Shown here piece after piece: positions 34,872 through 46,369 of a stretch of DNA of 64,000 bases. The notes below the pieces were generated by a model that had not been told where the DNA came from, did not search any database, and was given only the letters and a program-made list of their open reading frames with translations. Each line of letters starts with the position of its first letter. The first letter of the stretch is position 1. The position numbers were made by a program, and so were the translations under genes. Origin of the DNA: Pseudomonas benzenivorans (GTDB lineage: Bacteria; Pseudomonadota; Gammaproteobacteria; Pseudomonadales; Pseudomonadaceae); the NCBI RefSeq assembly GCF_024397895.1, contig NZ_CP073346.1, positions 3,038,001-3,102,000 of the forward strand, in the 5' to 3' direction.

Positions 34872-35174
34872 ATGCGTCCAGTCCTGCAATTCTGTGCCTG
34901 CTTTGCCCTCGGCCTGGTGGTGGCCGCGCTGCTGCTGATCGGGCTGATGTTCTGCGGTCAGTTCGACCTGATCGACGGCCTGCTGCTGAGCGGCAAACCG
35001 CTGGCCGGCCTGGTGCTGTGGGCCTTGCCGGAGCCCTTGTGGAACAGCCTGACGGGACTGGCCGAGGCGCGCCGGAGTGACTCGCTGCGCTCCTTCCTGG
35101 CCCTGTGCGCGGCACTCGGCCAGTGCAGCCTGGTGATGGCCCTGGGCTTCTTTCGCCTGTGGCATCGGCCATGA
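34872..35174 (+). CDS. Small membrane protein downstream of creD
   Basis: A 100-residue protein with two or three hydrophobic helices (about residues 5-28, 40-55 and 75-95: FCACFALGLVVAALLLIGLM, AGLVLWALP, LALCAALGQCSLVMALGFF). It starts 48 bases after the creD stop and probably shares its transcript. I do not recognise the family. Its stop overlaps a small ORF starting at 35171. Confidence 0.65.
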   Translation: MRPVLQFCACFALGLVVAALLLIGLMFCGQFDLIDGLLLSGKPLAGLVLWALPEPLWNSLTGLAEARRSDSLRSFLALCAALGQCSLVMALGFFRLWHRP

Positions 35175-35314
35175 GCGGGCATGTCGGCTTGCGCGAGGAG
35201 GCGCGGCTGGGGCGCCTGCTGGCGCGCCGCATCGCCCGGCTGTTTGCGCAGCCGGGCCGCGACGTCGGACTCAGGCCGGCGGTTGCGTCGCCTGCATCGA
35301 AGGACGCTGGCTGA
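35171..35314 (+). CDS. Possible 47-residue basic protein
   Basis: A short ORF whose ATG overlaps the stop of the previous gene (ATGA), with an Arg/Leu-rich helix-like start (REEARLGRLLARRIARLF). It runs 44 bases into the 3' end of the convergent GST gene. Overlap coupling argues for translation; the convergent overlap and low complexity argue against it. No family is recognised. Confidence 0.25.
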   Translation: MSGHVGLREEARLGRLLARRIARLFAQPGRDVGLRPAVASPASKDAG

Positions 35315-35900
35315 CCTCGGCGTACCAGGCGGCCAGCTGCGGGAAGCGCTGGCGCCAGGCCCGCTCCGGCTGGCGGAAGTCCAGATAGCCGAGGGCGCAG
35401 GCCAGGCCGATGGCGGCGATGTCGAAGCGGCAGGTCAGTTCGGCGATGGCCTGCTCCTCGAGCTGCTGCAGCGCCCGCTCGATCTTCTCGCCCTGGGCCT
35501 CCAGCCATTGCGGCCAGCGCTTGTCCTCCGGGCGCAGGAAGCTTTCGTAGCGCATGCCCACGGCGGCATCGAGGATGGCATCGGCCAGCGCCGCCAGGGT
35601 CAGGCGGCGCCAGCGCGGGGCGCCGCACTGGGGAATCAGCGGCTCGCCGACGTGCTGCTGGTCGAGGTACTCGAGGATCACCCGGCTGTCGTACAGCACG
35701 TTGCCGTCGGCCAGGCGCAGGGCGGGAATCTTGCCGGCCGGGTTGTGGGCGTTGAGCGTCCTGTCCGGGTTGACCGGGGTCAGTTTCACCTCCTCCAGTG
35801 TCACCCGCTCGCGTTGGCCGGTCTCGTGCAGCAGGACCAGGACCTTGCGCGCAAAGGGCGAGGCGGGGGAGTGGAACAGGGTCATGCTGGGCGTGGCCAT
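35271..35900 (-). CDS. Glutathione S-transferase family protein
   Basis: A 209-residue GST. LFHSPASPFARKVLVLLHE is the N-terminal catalytic segment, with serine/cysteine-type chemistry unclear. NPAGKIPALRLADG holds the cis-proline, and LYDSRVILEYLD completes the thioredoxin fold. A helical C-terminal domain follows from about residue 90. Start ATG 35900 has GAGGAG at good spacing. It is only distantly like the GST at position 93, so the two are not recent duplicates. Substrate unknown. Confidence 0.88.
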   Translation of the reverse strand: MATPSMTLFHSPASPFARKVLVLLHETGQRERVTLEEVKLTPVNPDRTLNAHNPAGKIPALRLADGNVLYDSRVILEYLDQQHVGEPLIPQCGAPRWRRLTLAALADAILDAAVGMRYESFLRPEDKRWPQWLEAQGEKIERALQQLEEQAIAELTCRFDIAAIGLACALGYLDFRQPERAWRQRFPQLAAWYAEVSQRPSMQATQPPA

Positions 35901-36142
35901 AGGGGCTCCTCGGGTCGCTGGGAGCACCAGACTAGCAGTCCAGGGCGCGTCGGCCCAGGCTGGCACAAGCCGGTCAGTCCCCGGGACAGGCACCCTGGCA
36001 GGCGTCACGGCAATCGTTTGTCTGGGAAGTGACCCGCGGCTCGAAAACGGGTCTGACCTTCGACCAAAGTCGCGTTAGCAGTCATCGGATGGGCTGCTAT
36101 GTTGAAGTGGCGATAACAACAAAAACTATTGAGGAGCACCTC

Positions 36143-36409
36143 ATGTCCGCTAACAAAGAAGAGGCCGCCAAGGCCTATTGGAAAGACAACCTGCGGCTGA
36201 TGCTGATACTGCTGGCCATCTGGTTCGCGGTGTCGTTCGGCTGCGGCATCCTGTTCGTCGAACAGCTCAACGCCATCCAGTTCTTCGGCTTCCCCCTGGG
36301 CTTCTGGTTTGCCCAGCAGGGTTCCATCTACGTGTTCGTGGTGATGATCTTCTTCTACGTGTGGAAGATGAATCAGTACGACCGCAAACACGACGTCCAC
36401 GAAGACTAA
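36143..36409 (+). CDS. DUF4212 small subunit of sodium/substrate symporter
   Basis: An 88-residue protein with two transmembrane helices (LMLILLAIWFAVSFGCGILF and GSIYVFVVMIFFYVWKMN) joined by a conserved loop IQFFGFPLGFWFAQQG. It matches the DUF4212 family found next to sodium:solute symporters. GAGGAG precedes the ATG, and the large symporter gene follows 11 bases after the stop. It likely stabilises or modulates the symporter. Confidence 0.9.
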   Translation: MSANKEEAAKAYWKDNLRLMLILLAIWFAVSFGCGILFVEQLNAIQFFGFPLGFWFAQQGSIYVFVVMIFFYVWKMNQYDRKHDVHED

Positions 36410-36420
36410 AGGCGGCGAGC

Positions 36421-38187
<1,767 letters not shown>

Positions 38188-38206
38188 CCCCTAGCGCGCA
38201 CCAACC

Positions 38207-38228
38207 AACGCCCCGGAAACGGGGCGTT
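38207..38228 (+). terminator. Hairpin terminator after the symporter gene
   Basis: Stem AACGCCCC / GGGGCGTT (38207-38214 with 38221-38228), loop GGAAAC, followed by GTCGTTT. The T-run is short, so termination may be partial. Confidence 0.65.
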
Positions 38229-38338
38229 GTCGTTTCCGCGCGCCGGCTTCAACGGGCGCGCGGTTCAGCGATCTGGGATTGAACGAAAAACATACAGCAC
38301 CGGCAATGCCCCGTGGCCGCTGGGGCCTGGCGCTCGGG

Positions 38339-38505
38339 GCACAGCTTATCCACAGGCCGATGCACAGATACTGTGCCTAAGTGCCTGTCTATCTTGTTGA
38401 AATGGCTCAATAAATAACCAGACAGCGGGAGGCGTTGCGGGTCCTGGCCTGCGGCCCTGTTCCGACAGCTTATCCACAGCGCTATCCACCGGCTCTGTGG
38501 GTAAT
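38339..38505 (+). repeat. Paired DnaA-box repeat, copy F
   Basis: Both boxes are perfect TTATCCACA (38346-38354 and 38470-38478), 124 apart. CACAG-ATA-CTGTG lies at 38363-38375, CCTAAGT follows, and TTGAAATGGCTCAA lies at 38397-38410. GGGAGGC follows near 38427. The right box is followed by ATCCACCGGCTCTGTGGGT. It is the best-preserved copy and lies between the convergent 3' ends of the symporter and SCO genes. Confidence 0.9.
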
Positions 38506-38556
38506 GGCGACGGCGCCCGGCTTGTACCGGGCGCCGGTACTCAGGCCTGCGCTGGG

Positions 38557-39135
38557 CTAGATGTCGACATGGTCGATGGTGCCCATGATCTGCCGCGGCG
38601 AAGCCAGGGCGGGGGCCATGGTCCAGCGTCGGTAGGCGTCGTTGCCGATGCGCAGCATGCCGGTATGGCTGTTCTTGTCGGCATCGACCGCGGGATCGGT
38701 ATCGAAGAAGCCGAGCCGGTAACGCAGCTGCTCGACCGCCTCGGGCGCGCCGGTGAGGAACAGCCAGCCGGGGCCGATGCGCTGCTGCCTGGCGTATTCC
38801 CTGAGCACCTGCGGGCTGTCCAGTTGCGGCTGCAGGCTCAGCGAATAGAGGAACACGTCGCGGCCGGCGCGGCCGCCCAGCAGCTGCTGCACCTTGCGCA
38901 GGTTGGCGGTGGCGGTCGGGCAGATGCCGGTGCAGGCGGCATACATCATGTTGATGACCACCAGCTTGCCGCGCACCAGGTCGTCGTAGAAGCGCACCGT
39001 GCGGCCTTCGTGGGTCTGCAGCAGGCTATTGGGCAGGCGCGTGTCGGCGGCGCGGGCGTCCCGTGCGCCGTACAGGCCCAGCGCGCCGATGCCCAGGGCG
39101 CCCAGGCCCAGCAACAGTTCTCTGCGTGTGTTCAT
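38557..39135 (-). CDS. SCO1/SenC-family copper/redox protein
   Basis: A 192-residue exported thioredoxin-fold protein. The N-terminus has a twin-arginine-like signal (NTRRELLLGLGALGIGALGL). The SCO copper-binding CxxxC is seen in YAACTGICPTA and the distal histidine in NSHTGMLRI. SCO proteins deliver copper to oxidases or act as thiol reductants. It starts 42 bases after the multicopper oxidase gene on the same strand, which suggests it helps metallate or maintain that enzyme. Confidence 0.87.
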   Translation of the reverse strand: MNTRRELLLGLGALGIGALGLYGARDARAADTRLPNSLLQTHEGRTVRFYDDLVRGKLVVINMMYAACTGICPTATANLRKVQQLLGGRAGRDVFLYSLSLQPQLDSPQVLREYARQQRIGPGWLFLTGAPEAVEQLRYRLGFFDTDPAVDADKNSHTGMLRIGNDAYRRWTMAPALASPRQIMGTIDHVDI

Positions 39136-39177
39136 CTGCCGTTCACCTCGTGAGTGAGGGTGGTGGTCAGGCGCCGG

Positions 39178-41076
39178 TCAGGCGTCGTTCTTGTCCTCGA
39201 CGTCCCAGCGCACCATCATCGCGTGGTCCTCGTGGATCACGTTGTGGCAGTGCATGACGTACTTGCCGGTGAAGTCGCGAAAGCGCACCAGTACCTTGAT
39301 GGTCATGGTCTGGTCGAGCTCGAACACGTCCTTGCGCCCGCGCTCGTGGGGCGGAATCGGCACCGTCACACCATCGACACTCTTGCTGAGGATGCGGCCT
39401 TCCTCCAGGTGCAGGTGGATGGGGTGGGACCAGCCTCCGGACTTGCCCACCAGCTCCCAGATCTCCATGGCGCCCTTGTCGATCCGGGCCCTGGGGTTGT
39501 GCCTGTCGAACAGCCGGCCGTTGACCGTCCACAGACCGCCCTTGCGGTCGAACTCCCAGCGCCGCACCTTGAGCGTGGCGAGCTCCTCGGCCTTCGGCAG
39601 CGGCGGCAGTTCGCGCAGCGCATTGGGTACCTGGCTGAGGTCCTGCTGTGGCGGGGGGCGGTCGACGACGAACTTCAGCACCCGGGTGCCGGGTTTCTTG
39701 ACGTCCTTGGGCTTGCGCGTGCTGTCCTGGCGCAGGCGGTTGACCAGGTACAGTGCGGTACCGATCGGGTAGCGGGAGAAGTCCACCACGATGTCGGCGC
39801 GCTCGGCCACGGCAATACGCACCTTGCGCTGGTTGAACAGGGGCGCCGGCAGCAGGTTGCCGTCGTTGGCGATATAGGTGAAGGTCTGCTCGCGGTCTCT
39901 GCCGTCGACCAGGTAGAACTCGTAGAAGCGGCTGGGGCCGGTGTTGAGCAGGCGCAGCCGGTACTTGCGCGCATCCACGGGCAGCACCGGCTCGATCTTG
40001 CCGTTGACCGTGACCTTGTCGCCCAGCACCCCCTCGACATGAAACTCGTCCCAGAACAGGTAGCCCTGCGGGTCGAAGCGTTTGTCGCCGAAGGCCAGGG
40101 GATAGTCGTAGGGACCGCTTGGTAGGCGCAGGGCAGTCGAGCTGGGGTCGGCTTCGTCGCCCGAGTCGATAGGGTCGAACAACAGATAGAACCCGGCCAG
40201 GCCGCGGTAGACGTTCGGTGCGGTGAAGTCCTCGGTGTGGTCGTGGAACCACAGGGTGCCCAGGGCCTCGTTGGGGTCGCCGATGCCGACGCCGTACTTG
40301 GCTCGCCAGTCGTCATAGCCGGCATAGACGTTGGGGTAGAAGTGATCCTTGAAGGTGCCTTTGCCGCCGTTCGGGCCTATGTCCTTTAGCGTCGGCCCGG
40401 CCTTGCCCTCGCGGTAATAGTCGCTGGGATAGCCATCGCAGCCGGAGGACATGTGCAGGTTGTGCAGGTGGGTGGAAATCTCCGGGCTGCCGAAGCCCTG
40501 ATGATTCTTGGGCAGTTCATTGTGGAAGCGGCAGACCACTGGCTTGCCGTAGCGGGCGACAATGGTCGATGGAAAGGTCGGGGCGGGATCCTGGCGGGTC
40601 TCCGGCACGGTCGGGTCACCGTGTTTGTGGACGTAGGTCCAGACGGTCTGCCGGGGCAGATCCGGGTGAATGGGCAGATCCGGGTGAAAGCTCCAGGGGA
40701 TCTCCTTGGCCGTCAGCTCATAGAGCGTCGGCCCACCCAGGGCAGTGACGATCTCGTCGAAGCGCTGGTGGGGTTCGCGCCCAGCCTCCTTGTCGTCGAA
40801 CTTCGGCGCGGCCTCGGCGGGCGGCGTCAGAGCGGGCTCCTGCGGGATCGGGACGATCTCCCTGGGCAGTTCTTCCATCCAGGGGCGGGTCGGCGGGCTG
40901 GGCGGGAACACCGGTTGAGGCGTGGTGATCCACACGGGCCCTTCGCTATCGCTGGCGCCCAGCAACAGCGGGCTGGCCATCGCCGCCGCGGACAGCTTGA
41001 GGAACGAGCGCCTGTCCGGGCCCTCAGGGGTGTCTTGCGAGCGCGCCCGAGTCGATTGCTTGCCATTCTTTTTCAT
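39178..41076 (-). CDS. Multicopper oxidase (CotA/laccase-like)
   Basis: A 632-residue exported oxidase. A twin-arginine signal (DRRSFLKLSAAAMASPLLLG) follows a charged N-region. Copper ligands are present in order: STHLHNLHMSS, LWFHDHTEDF, HPIHLHLEEG and HCHNVIHEDHAMM, covering type 1, 2 and 3 sites. Substrate could be phenolics, Mn(II) or Cu(I); no methionine-rich loop typical of CueO is apparent. The start MKKNGKQ at 41076 is chosen, since upstream in-frame sequence lacks a signal. It precedes the SCO gene. Confidence 0.9.
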   Translation of the reverse strand: MKKNGKQSTRARSQDTPEGPDRRSFLKLSAAAMASPLLLGASDSEGPVWITTPQPVFPPSPPTRPWMEELPREIVPIPQEPALTPPAEAAPKFDDKEAGREPHQRFDEIVTALGGPTLYELTAKEIPWSFHPDLPIHPDLPRQTVWTYVHKHGDPTVPETRQDPAPTFPSTIVARYGKPVVCRFHNELPKNHQGFGSPEISTHLHNLHMSSGCDGYPSDYYREGKAGPTLKDIGPNGGKGTFKDHFYPNVYAGYDDWRAKYGVGIGDPNEALGTLWFHDHTEDFTAPNVYRGLAGFYLLFDPIDSGDEADPSSTALRLPSGPYDYPLAFGDKRFDPQGYLFWDEFHVEGVLGDKVTVNGKIEPVLPVDARKYRLRLLNTGPSRFYEFYLVDGRDREQTFTYIANDGNLLPAPLFNQRKVRIAVAERADIVVDFSRYPIGTALYLVNRLRQDSTRKPKDVKKPGTRVLKFVVDRPPPQQDLSQVPNALRELPPLPKAEELATLKVRRWEFDRKGGLWTVNGRLFDRHNPRARIDKGAMEIWELVGKSGGWSHPIHLHLEEGRILSKSVDGVTVPIPPHERGRKDVFELDQTMTIKVLVRFRDFTGKYVMHCHNVIHEDHAMMVRWDVEDKNDA

Positions 41077-41416
41077 GAATAAAGCCTCTGTATCCCGGTT
41101 ACCGAAGCGGCGGAACATTGGGCGAGTGGGTCGTTGGAGAATGGCTGTGAAACGAAACGGCGCAGCGGCCCCTCCAGCATGGCGCGTGGGGACAACTAAC
41201 ACGTGCTCGCTATTCAAATAAAGCCGGTTGGTGGCAGTGTGTCAATTTAACGGCATATTGCCATTTATTGGCTTTCGAGCAGTACAAAATACTGATTTAT
41301 AAGGTATTAATCGTTTTTAATAGTTATTGATTGGGCGCGATAGACCGAATATTTCGAAATATTTTGAGCCCGGCGTACTGGGGAATCAGCTGTGCGCGCT
41401 GGCGGCTGACGATGAG
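41077..41416. other. AT-rich gap upstream of the multicopper oxidase
   Basis: A 340-base non-coding stretch whose middle (about 41205-41365) is strikingly AT-rich against GC-rich flanks. It contains a perfect 16-bp palindrome AATATTTCGAAATATT at 41348-41363. It should hold the multicopper oxidase promoter. No small gene is evident. Confidence 0.6.
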
Positions 41417-42124
41417 TCAGAACGCCTGCACCCGCTGGCGCCGCCGCCAGCCGTTCAGGCGCTGCTGCAGGGCCTGCAGGCTGTCCAGGCGCTGGCGCCG
41501 GGCGCGGCTGAACAGGATCAGCGCCAGCTCGGCGGTGACCAGGGCGTCGGCGCTGGCGTGGTGGCGCTGCTGCACCTGCAGGCCGAAATACCGGGCCCAG
41601 TCGTCCAGATCGCCGCGGGGGATATTGGCCTGGGGGCAGAGCATGGGGGCCAGTTCGGCGACGTCGAAGAAGGGGTGGCGCAGGCGATGACCCAGGCTCT
41701 GTTTCAGGGCGCGGGCGAGCATGCGCTGGTCGAAGCCGGCGTGGAACGCCAGCAGCGGGCTGTTGCCGAGAAATTCCATGAAATCCAGCAGCGCCTCGAC
41801 CCGTTCGCTGCCGGCGGCGATGGCGCTGGGAGCCAGGCCATGGATCAGCACGCTGGTGCCCAGGCGCTGGTCGGGACACTGCAGGGTGCACTCGAACTGC
41901 CGGCCCAGGTCGATGGCGCCGCCCTCGATCACCACGGCGCCGATCGACAGCACCTGGTCGCGGCGCAGGTCCAGGCCACTGGTTTCCAGGTCGAGGACCA
42001 CCAGGCGCTGCTGCTGCAGCGGGCTGTCGCACAGCGGCGCCGGCGACGCCAGGCGGGCGCGGCGATCCAGTTGGCTGGCGAGCAGGGCGGGGCCGCGGGC
42101 GCTGAACCAGGTGAACTGACTCAT
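41417..42124 (-). CDS. DEDDh 3'-5' exonuclease (DnaQ-like)
   Basis: A 235-residue exonuclease of the epsilon/RNase T superfamily. The catalytic acids appear as LVVLDLETSGLDL (ExoI), LLAFHAGFDQRML (ExoII) and HHASADALVTAEL (ExoIII, DEDDh type). It overlaps the DUF294 gene by four bases, so the two are translationally coupled. This gene pair is linked with VC_2705-type symporters in other gammaproteobacteria, from memory. Confidence 0.88.
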   Translation of the reverse strand: MSQFTWFSARGPALLASQLDRRARLASPAPLCDSPLQQQRLVVLDLETSGLDLRRDQVLSIGAVVIEGGAIDLGRQFECTLQCPDQRLGTSVLIHGLAPSAIAAGSERVEALLDFMEFLGNSPLLAFHAGFDQRMLARALKQSLGHRLRHPFFDVAELAPMLCPQANIPRGDLDDWARYFGLQVQQRHHASADALVTAELALILFSRARRQRLDSLQALQQRLNGWRRRQRVQAF

Positions 42125-44052
42125 AGCTGATAGCGCAGCGCCAGGCTGCTCTGCAGGCGCTTGGCCTGGCGGAAGGACTCGCGCAGGATGCGTCGATCCA
42201 GATGGTTGAGAATGTCCGGGTCGAGCCGGTTGGTGTACGGCTGGTGCTGCCGGGCCTGCAACTGGTGCTGCTGCATGCGGGTCTGCTGGATGAAGTGGTA
42301 GGCCTCCTCGTAGGCGGCGCCATCGAGGGGCTCGATGACCTTCCTGGCGATCAGTTCGCGCAGGCGCTCCAGAGTGTTGCAGCTGCCGATGCCGTGGGCC
42401 AGGGCCAGCAGGCGGGCGCCGTCGACGAAGGGCGTGAGGCCTTGCACCTTGAGGTCCAGGGTGTCCTTCTCGGCGCCCTTGCGGGCCACCACGAAGTCGC
42501 GGAAGCGTCCGACCGGCGGGCGCTGGCGCAGCGCGTTCTCGGCCATCATGCGCTGGAACAGGCTGTTGTCGGCGATGCGCCGCAGCAGCTGTTCGCGCAG
42601 TTGCTCGCAGCCCTCGTCCGGCCCCCAGACCACCCGCAGGTCGAAGTAGATGCTCGAGGCCAGCAGGTTCTCCGGGGTCGCCTCATCGACGAAGCTGTTG
42701 AAGCGCCGCAGCCACTCCTGGCGTGACAGGCACAGCTCGGGGTTGCCGGCCATGATGTTGCCCTTGCACAGGGTGAAGCCGCACTGCGCCAGGCGCTGGT
42801 TGATCTCGCCGGCCAGCGGCAGCAGGCGCCGGCGCAAATCCGCGGCCTCGACCTTGTCCTTGGCCTCGAACAGGATGCCGTTGTCCTGGTCGGTGTGCAG
42901 GGTCTGTTCACGCCGGCCCTCGCTGCCGAAACACAGCCAGGTGAAGGGCACGCCGGGATCGCCCAGGTCCTCCAGGGTCAGCTCGATCACCCGGCAGACC
43001 GTGTGGTCGTTGAGCAGGGTGATGATGTGGGTGATCTGGGTCGAGCTGGCGCCGTGGGCGAGCATGCGGTCGACCAGCTGGCGGATGTCGTCGCGCAGCG
43101 CCGTGAGCGTCTCGACTCTTCCCGCGTGGCGGATGGTGCGGGCCAGGTGCACCAGGTCGACCCGTTGCAGGGAGAACAGGTCGCGTTCGGAGACCACGCC
43201 GCACAGGCGCTCGTGCTCGACCAGGCAGACGTGGGCGATGTGCCGCTCGGTCATGGCGATCGCCGCGTCGAAGGCGCTGGCGTCCGGCGGCAGGTGGAAA
43301 GGCTCGCGGGTCATCAGGCCGGCGATCGGCTGCTCCAGCGACTCGCCGTCGGCGATCACCCGGCGCAGGTCGCGCAAGGTGAAGATGCCCAGCGGCTTGA
43401 GTGCCGGATCGACGATGACGATGCTGCCGACGTGCTGCTCGTGCATCAGCTTGACCGCCTCGCGCAGCGCGGTGTCCGGTGCGCAGCTGATCGGCTGGCG
43501 CATCGCCAGTTCGCCCAGGCGGGTGTCCAGCGAGTATTGCGCGCCGAGGGTCTCCACCGCGCGCAGCTGCACCTGCTGGTTGACCTGGTCGAGCAGGCTG
43601 CTGACCCCGCGCAGGGCGAAGTCGCGCAGCGGGTTGGACACCCCGAAGAGCTTGATGAAGGCCGCCTTGCCCAGCAGCAGGCAGAAGGTGTCCTCGGCGG
43701 CCAGGTGTTCGGTGCGGGTGGCGCGTTCGCCGATCAGGGCCGCCAGGGGAAAGCATTCACCGCTGGTGATTTCGAAGGTGGTTTCCGTGCCGCGTCGCGC
43801 CGAGTGTGGCCGTTCGCCGTGCACCCGGCCCTGCTTGACGATGTAGAAGTGTTCGACCGGGCCGTCGGCCGGCTTGATGATGGTCTCGCCCTCGCCGTAG
43901 AAGCGCAGCTGGCAGTGCTCCACCAGGTAGGCCAGGTGGGCCGTGTCCATCTGATTGAAGGGCGGGAACTTCTGCAGGAACTCCATGGTGCCGTGGATGT
44001 TCTGCATCACCGCGGTCTTGCCCGCCTCGGCGAAGGCATCCGCTTTGCTCAT
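42121..44052 (-). CDS. cNMP-binding/CBS/DUF294 nucleotidyltransferase-like regulator
   Basis: A 643-residue multidomain signalling protein. The order is a cyclic-nucleotide-binding fold (about 25-140, FLQKFPPFNQMDTAHLAYLV), two CBS domains (about 170-290, VGSIVIVDPALKPLGIFTL and VSERDLFSL), then a DUF294 nucleotidyltransferase domain (WLCFGSEGRREQTLHTDQDN, similar to the GlnD active-site motif) and a C-terminal helical domain. It could sense nucleotides and modify or regulate a partner. ATG 44052 is chosen by conservation; an upstream in-frame ATG exists at 44112. It precedes the exonuclease. Confidence 0.88.
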   Translation of the reverse strand: MSKADAFAEAGKTAVMQNIHGTMEFLQKFPPFNQMDTAHLAYLVEHCQLRFYGEGETIIKPADGPVEHFYIVKQGRVHGERPHSARRGTETTFEITSGECFPLAALIGERATRTEHLAAEDTFCLLLGKAAFIKLFGVSNPLRDFALRGVSSLLDQVNQQVQLRAVETLGAQYSLDTRLGELAMRQPISCAPDTALREAVKLMHEQHVGSIVIVDPALKPLGIFTLRDLRRVIADGESLEQPIAGLMTREPFHLPPDASAFDAAIAMTERHIAHVCLVEHERLCGVVSERDLFSLQRVDLVHLARTIRHAGRVETLTALRDDIRQLVDRMLAHGASSTQITHIITLLNDHTVCRVIELTLEDLGDPGVPFTWLCFGSEGRREQTLHTDQDNGILFEAKDKVEAADLRRRLLPLAGEINQRLAQCGFTLCKGNIMAGNPELCLSRQEWLRRFNSFVDEATPENLLASSIYFDLRVVWGPDEGCEQLREQLLRRIADNSLFQRMMAENALRQRPPVGRFRDFVVARKGAEKDTLDLKVQGLTPFVDGARLLALAHGIGSCNTLERLRELIARKVIEPLDGAAYEEAYHFIQQTRMQQHQLQARQHQPYTNRLDPDILNHLDRRILRESFRQAKRLQSSLALRYQL

Positions 44053-44134
44053 GGCCGGTCTCGACGATTTCTTATGGGAGCAATGGTCGTCCGCGGACGG
44101 CCGCCTGCACATTGGACGTAAGTCTAGAGCATAG

Positions 44135-44157
44135 AAAAACCGCCCCGGAGGGCGGTT
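44135..44157 (-). terminator. Terminator after glcB
   Basis: Stem AACCGCCC / GGGCGGTT (44138-44145 with 44150-44157) with loop CGGA. On the minus strand it is followed by five T residues, so it serves the glcB transcript. Confidence 0.9.
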
Positions 44158-44191
44158 CTTGCAACGCTGCGACGAGGAGTCAGAGGCCGTG

Positions 44192-46369
44192 CTAGGCCTT
44201 GCTCTGTTCCTTGAATTCGCGGCGGCGACGGTGCAGCACCGGCTCGGTGTAGCCGTTGGGCTGCTTGGCGCCTTCGACCACCAGTTCCAGGGCGGCCTGG
44301 AAGGCGATGTTGCTGTCGAAGTCCGGCGCCATCGGCCGGTACAGCGGGTCGCCCGCGTTCTGCCGGTCGACCACCGGCGCCATGCGCTTGAGGCTGGCGA
44401 CGATCTGCTCCTCGCTGGCGATGCCGTGGCGCAGCCAGTTGGCCAGCAGCTGGCTGGAGATGCGCAGGGTGGCGCGGTCTTCCATCAGGCCGACATCGTT
44501 GATGTCCGGCACCTTGGAGCAGCCGACGCCCTGGTCGATCCAGCGCACCACGTAGCCGAGGATGCCCTGGGCGTTGTTATCCAGTTCGTTCTGGATTTCC
44601 TCAGGCGTCCAGTTGGTATCGCTCGCCAGCGGGATGTTCAGGATGTCGTCGACCGAGGCCGCGGTGCGCTCGGCCAGTTCGGCCTGGCGGGCGAACACGT
44701 CGACCTGATGGTAGTGCAGGGCGTGCAGGGTGGCGGCGGTCGGCGAGGGCACCCAGGCGGTGTTGGCGCCGGACAGCGGATGGGCCACCTTCTGCTCGAG
44801 CATGGCGCCCATCAGGTCGGGCATGGCCCACATGCCCTTGCCGATCTGCGCGCGGCCCTGCAGGCCGCAGGCCAGGCCGACGTCGACGTTGTTGTTCTCG
44901 TAGGCGCCGATCCACTTCTCGGCCTTCATGGCAGCCTTGCGCACCACGGCGCCGGCTTCCATGGAGGTATGGATCTCGTCGCCGGTGCGATCGAGGAAGC
45001 CGGTGTTGATGAACACCACGCGCTCGCTGGCGGCCTGGATGCAGGCCTTGAGGTTGACGGTGGTGCGGCGCTCCTCGTCCATGATGCCGACCTTCAGGGT
45101 GTGGCGCGGCAGACCGAGGACGTCCTCGACGCGGCCGAACAGCTCGTTGGTGAAGGCGACTTCTTCCGGGCCGTGCATCTTCGGCTTGACGATGTACACG
45201 CTGCCGGTGCGGGTGTTGTGGCGGCTGGTGTTGCCATTGAGGTTGTGGACGGCGATCAGGCTGGTAAGCAGGCCGTCCATGATGCCTTCCGGCACCTCGA
45301 GGCCCTGGCCGTCGACGATGGCATCGATGGTCATCAGGTGGCCGACGTTGCGCACGAACAGCAGGGAGCGGCCGTGCAGGGTCAGTTCGCTGCCGTCCGG
45401 CTGGGTGTAGACGCGGTCCGGGTTCATGGTGCGGGTGAAGCTCTGGCCACCCTTGGACACCTGCTCGGCCAGGTCGCCCTTCATCAGGCCCAGCCAGTTG
45501 CGGTAGACCACCACCTTGTCGTCGGCGTCGACCGCGGCCACGGAATCTTCGCAGTCCATGATGGTGGTCAGCGCCGCTTCCATCAGCACGTCCTTGACCC
45601 CGGCGGCATCGGTGCTGCCGATCGGGCTGTTGGCGTCGATCTGGATCTCGAAGTGCAGGCCGTGGTGCTTGAGCAGGATGGCGAAGGGCGCATGGGCGTC
45701 GCCCTGGAAGCCGACCAGCTGGGCGTCGTCGTGCAGGCCGGTGTTGCTGCCGCCCTTGAGGCTGACCAGCAGGCGGGCGCCTTCGATACGGTAGCCGATG
45801 GCATCGGCATGGGAGCCGGCAGCCAGCGGTGCGGCCTGGTCGAGGAAGGCGCGGGCGAAGGCGATGACCTTGTCGCCGCGCACCTTGTTGTAGCCCTTGC
45901 CCTTCTCGGCGCCACCTTCTTCGCTGATCACGTCGGTGCCGTACAGGGCATCGTACAGCGAGCCCCAGCGGGCATTGGAGGCGTTCAGGGCGAAGCGCGC
46001 GTTCATCACCGGCACCACCAGCTGCGGGCCGGCCAGGTGGGCGATTTCGTCGTCGACGTTCTGGGTGCTGATCCTGAAGTCGGCCGGCTGCGGCAGCAGG
46101 TAGCCGATGTCCTCGAGGAAGGCCTTGTAGGCGGCGGCATCGTGGGCCTGGCCGGCGCGGGCCTGGTGCCAGGCGTCGATCTGCGCCTGCAGCTGGTCGC
46201 GCTTGGCCAGCAGGGCGCGGTTCTTCGGCGCCAGTTCGTTGATCACGGCCTCGACACCGGTCCAGAACCTGTCGGCAGCGATGCCGGTCCCGGGGATGGC
46301 TTCGTTGTTCACGAAGTCGAACAGCACTTTGGCGACCTGCAGGCCACCGACTTGAACGCGTTCAGTCAT
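44192..46369 (-). CDS. glcB: Malate synthase G
   Basis: A 725-residue enzyme condensing glyoxylate with acetyl-CoA to malate, allowing growth on acetate or glycolate. The length and start ([20 protein letters not shown]) are those of the monomeric G form. [22 protein letters not shown]-like [12 protein letters not shown] and [13 protein letters not shown] are conserved active-site regions. It lies beside the symporter-linked genes that may import acetate. The gene stands alone, closed by a terminator, and its AT-rich upstream region (about 46440-46610) probably holds the promoter. Confidence 0.97.
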   Translation of the reverse strand: MTERVQVGGLQVAKVLFDFVNNEAIPGTGIAADRFWTGVEAVINELAPKNRALLAKRDQLQAQIDAWHQARAGQAHDAAAYKAFLEDIGYLLPQPADFRISTQNVDDEIAHLAGPQLVVPVMNARFALNASNARWGSLYDALYGTDVISEEGGAEKGKGYNKVRGDKVIAFARAFLDQAAPLAAGSHADAIGYRIEGARLLVSLKGGSNTGLHDDAQLVGFQGDAHAPFAILLKHHGLHFEIQIDANSPIGSTDAAGVKDVLMEAALTTIMDCEDSVAAVDADDKVVVYRNWLGLMKGDLAEQVSKGGQSFTRTMNPDRVYTQPDGSELTLHGRSLLFVRNVGHLMTIDAIVDGQGLEVPEGIMDGLLTSLIAVHNLNGNTSRHNTRTGSVYIVKPKMHGPEEVAFTNELFGRVEDVLGLPRHTLKVGIMDEERRTTVNLKACIQAASERVVFINTGFLDRTGDEIHTSMEAGAVVRKAAMKAEKWIGAYENNNVDVGLACGLQGRAQIGKGMWAMPDLMGAMLEQKVAHPLSGANTAWVPSPTAATLHALHYHQVDVFARQAELAERTAASVDDILNIPLASDTNWTPEEIQNELDNNAQGILGYVVRWIDQGVGCSKVPDINDVGLMEDRATLRISSQLLANWLRHGIASEEQIVASLKRMAPVVDRQNAGDPLYRPMAPDFDSNIAFQAALELVVEGAKQPNGYTEPVLHRRRREFKEQSKA

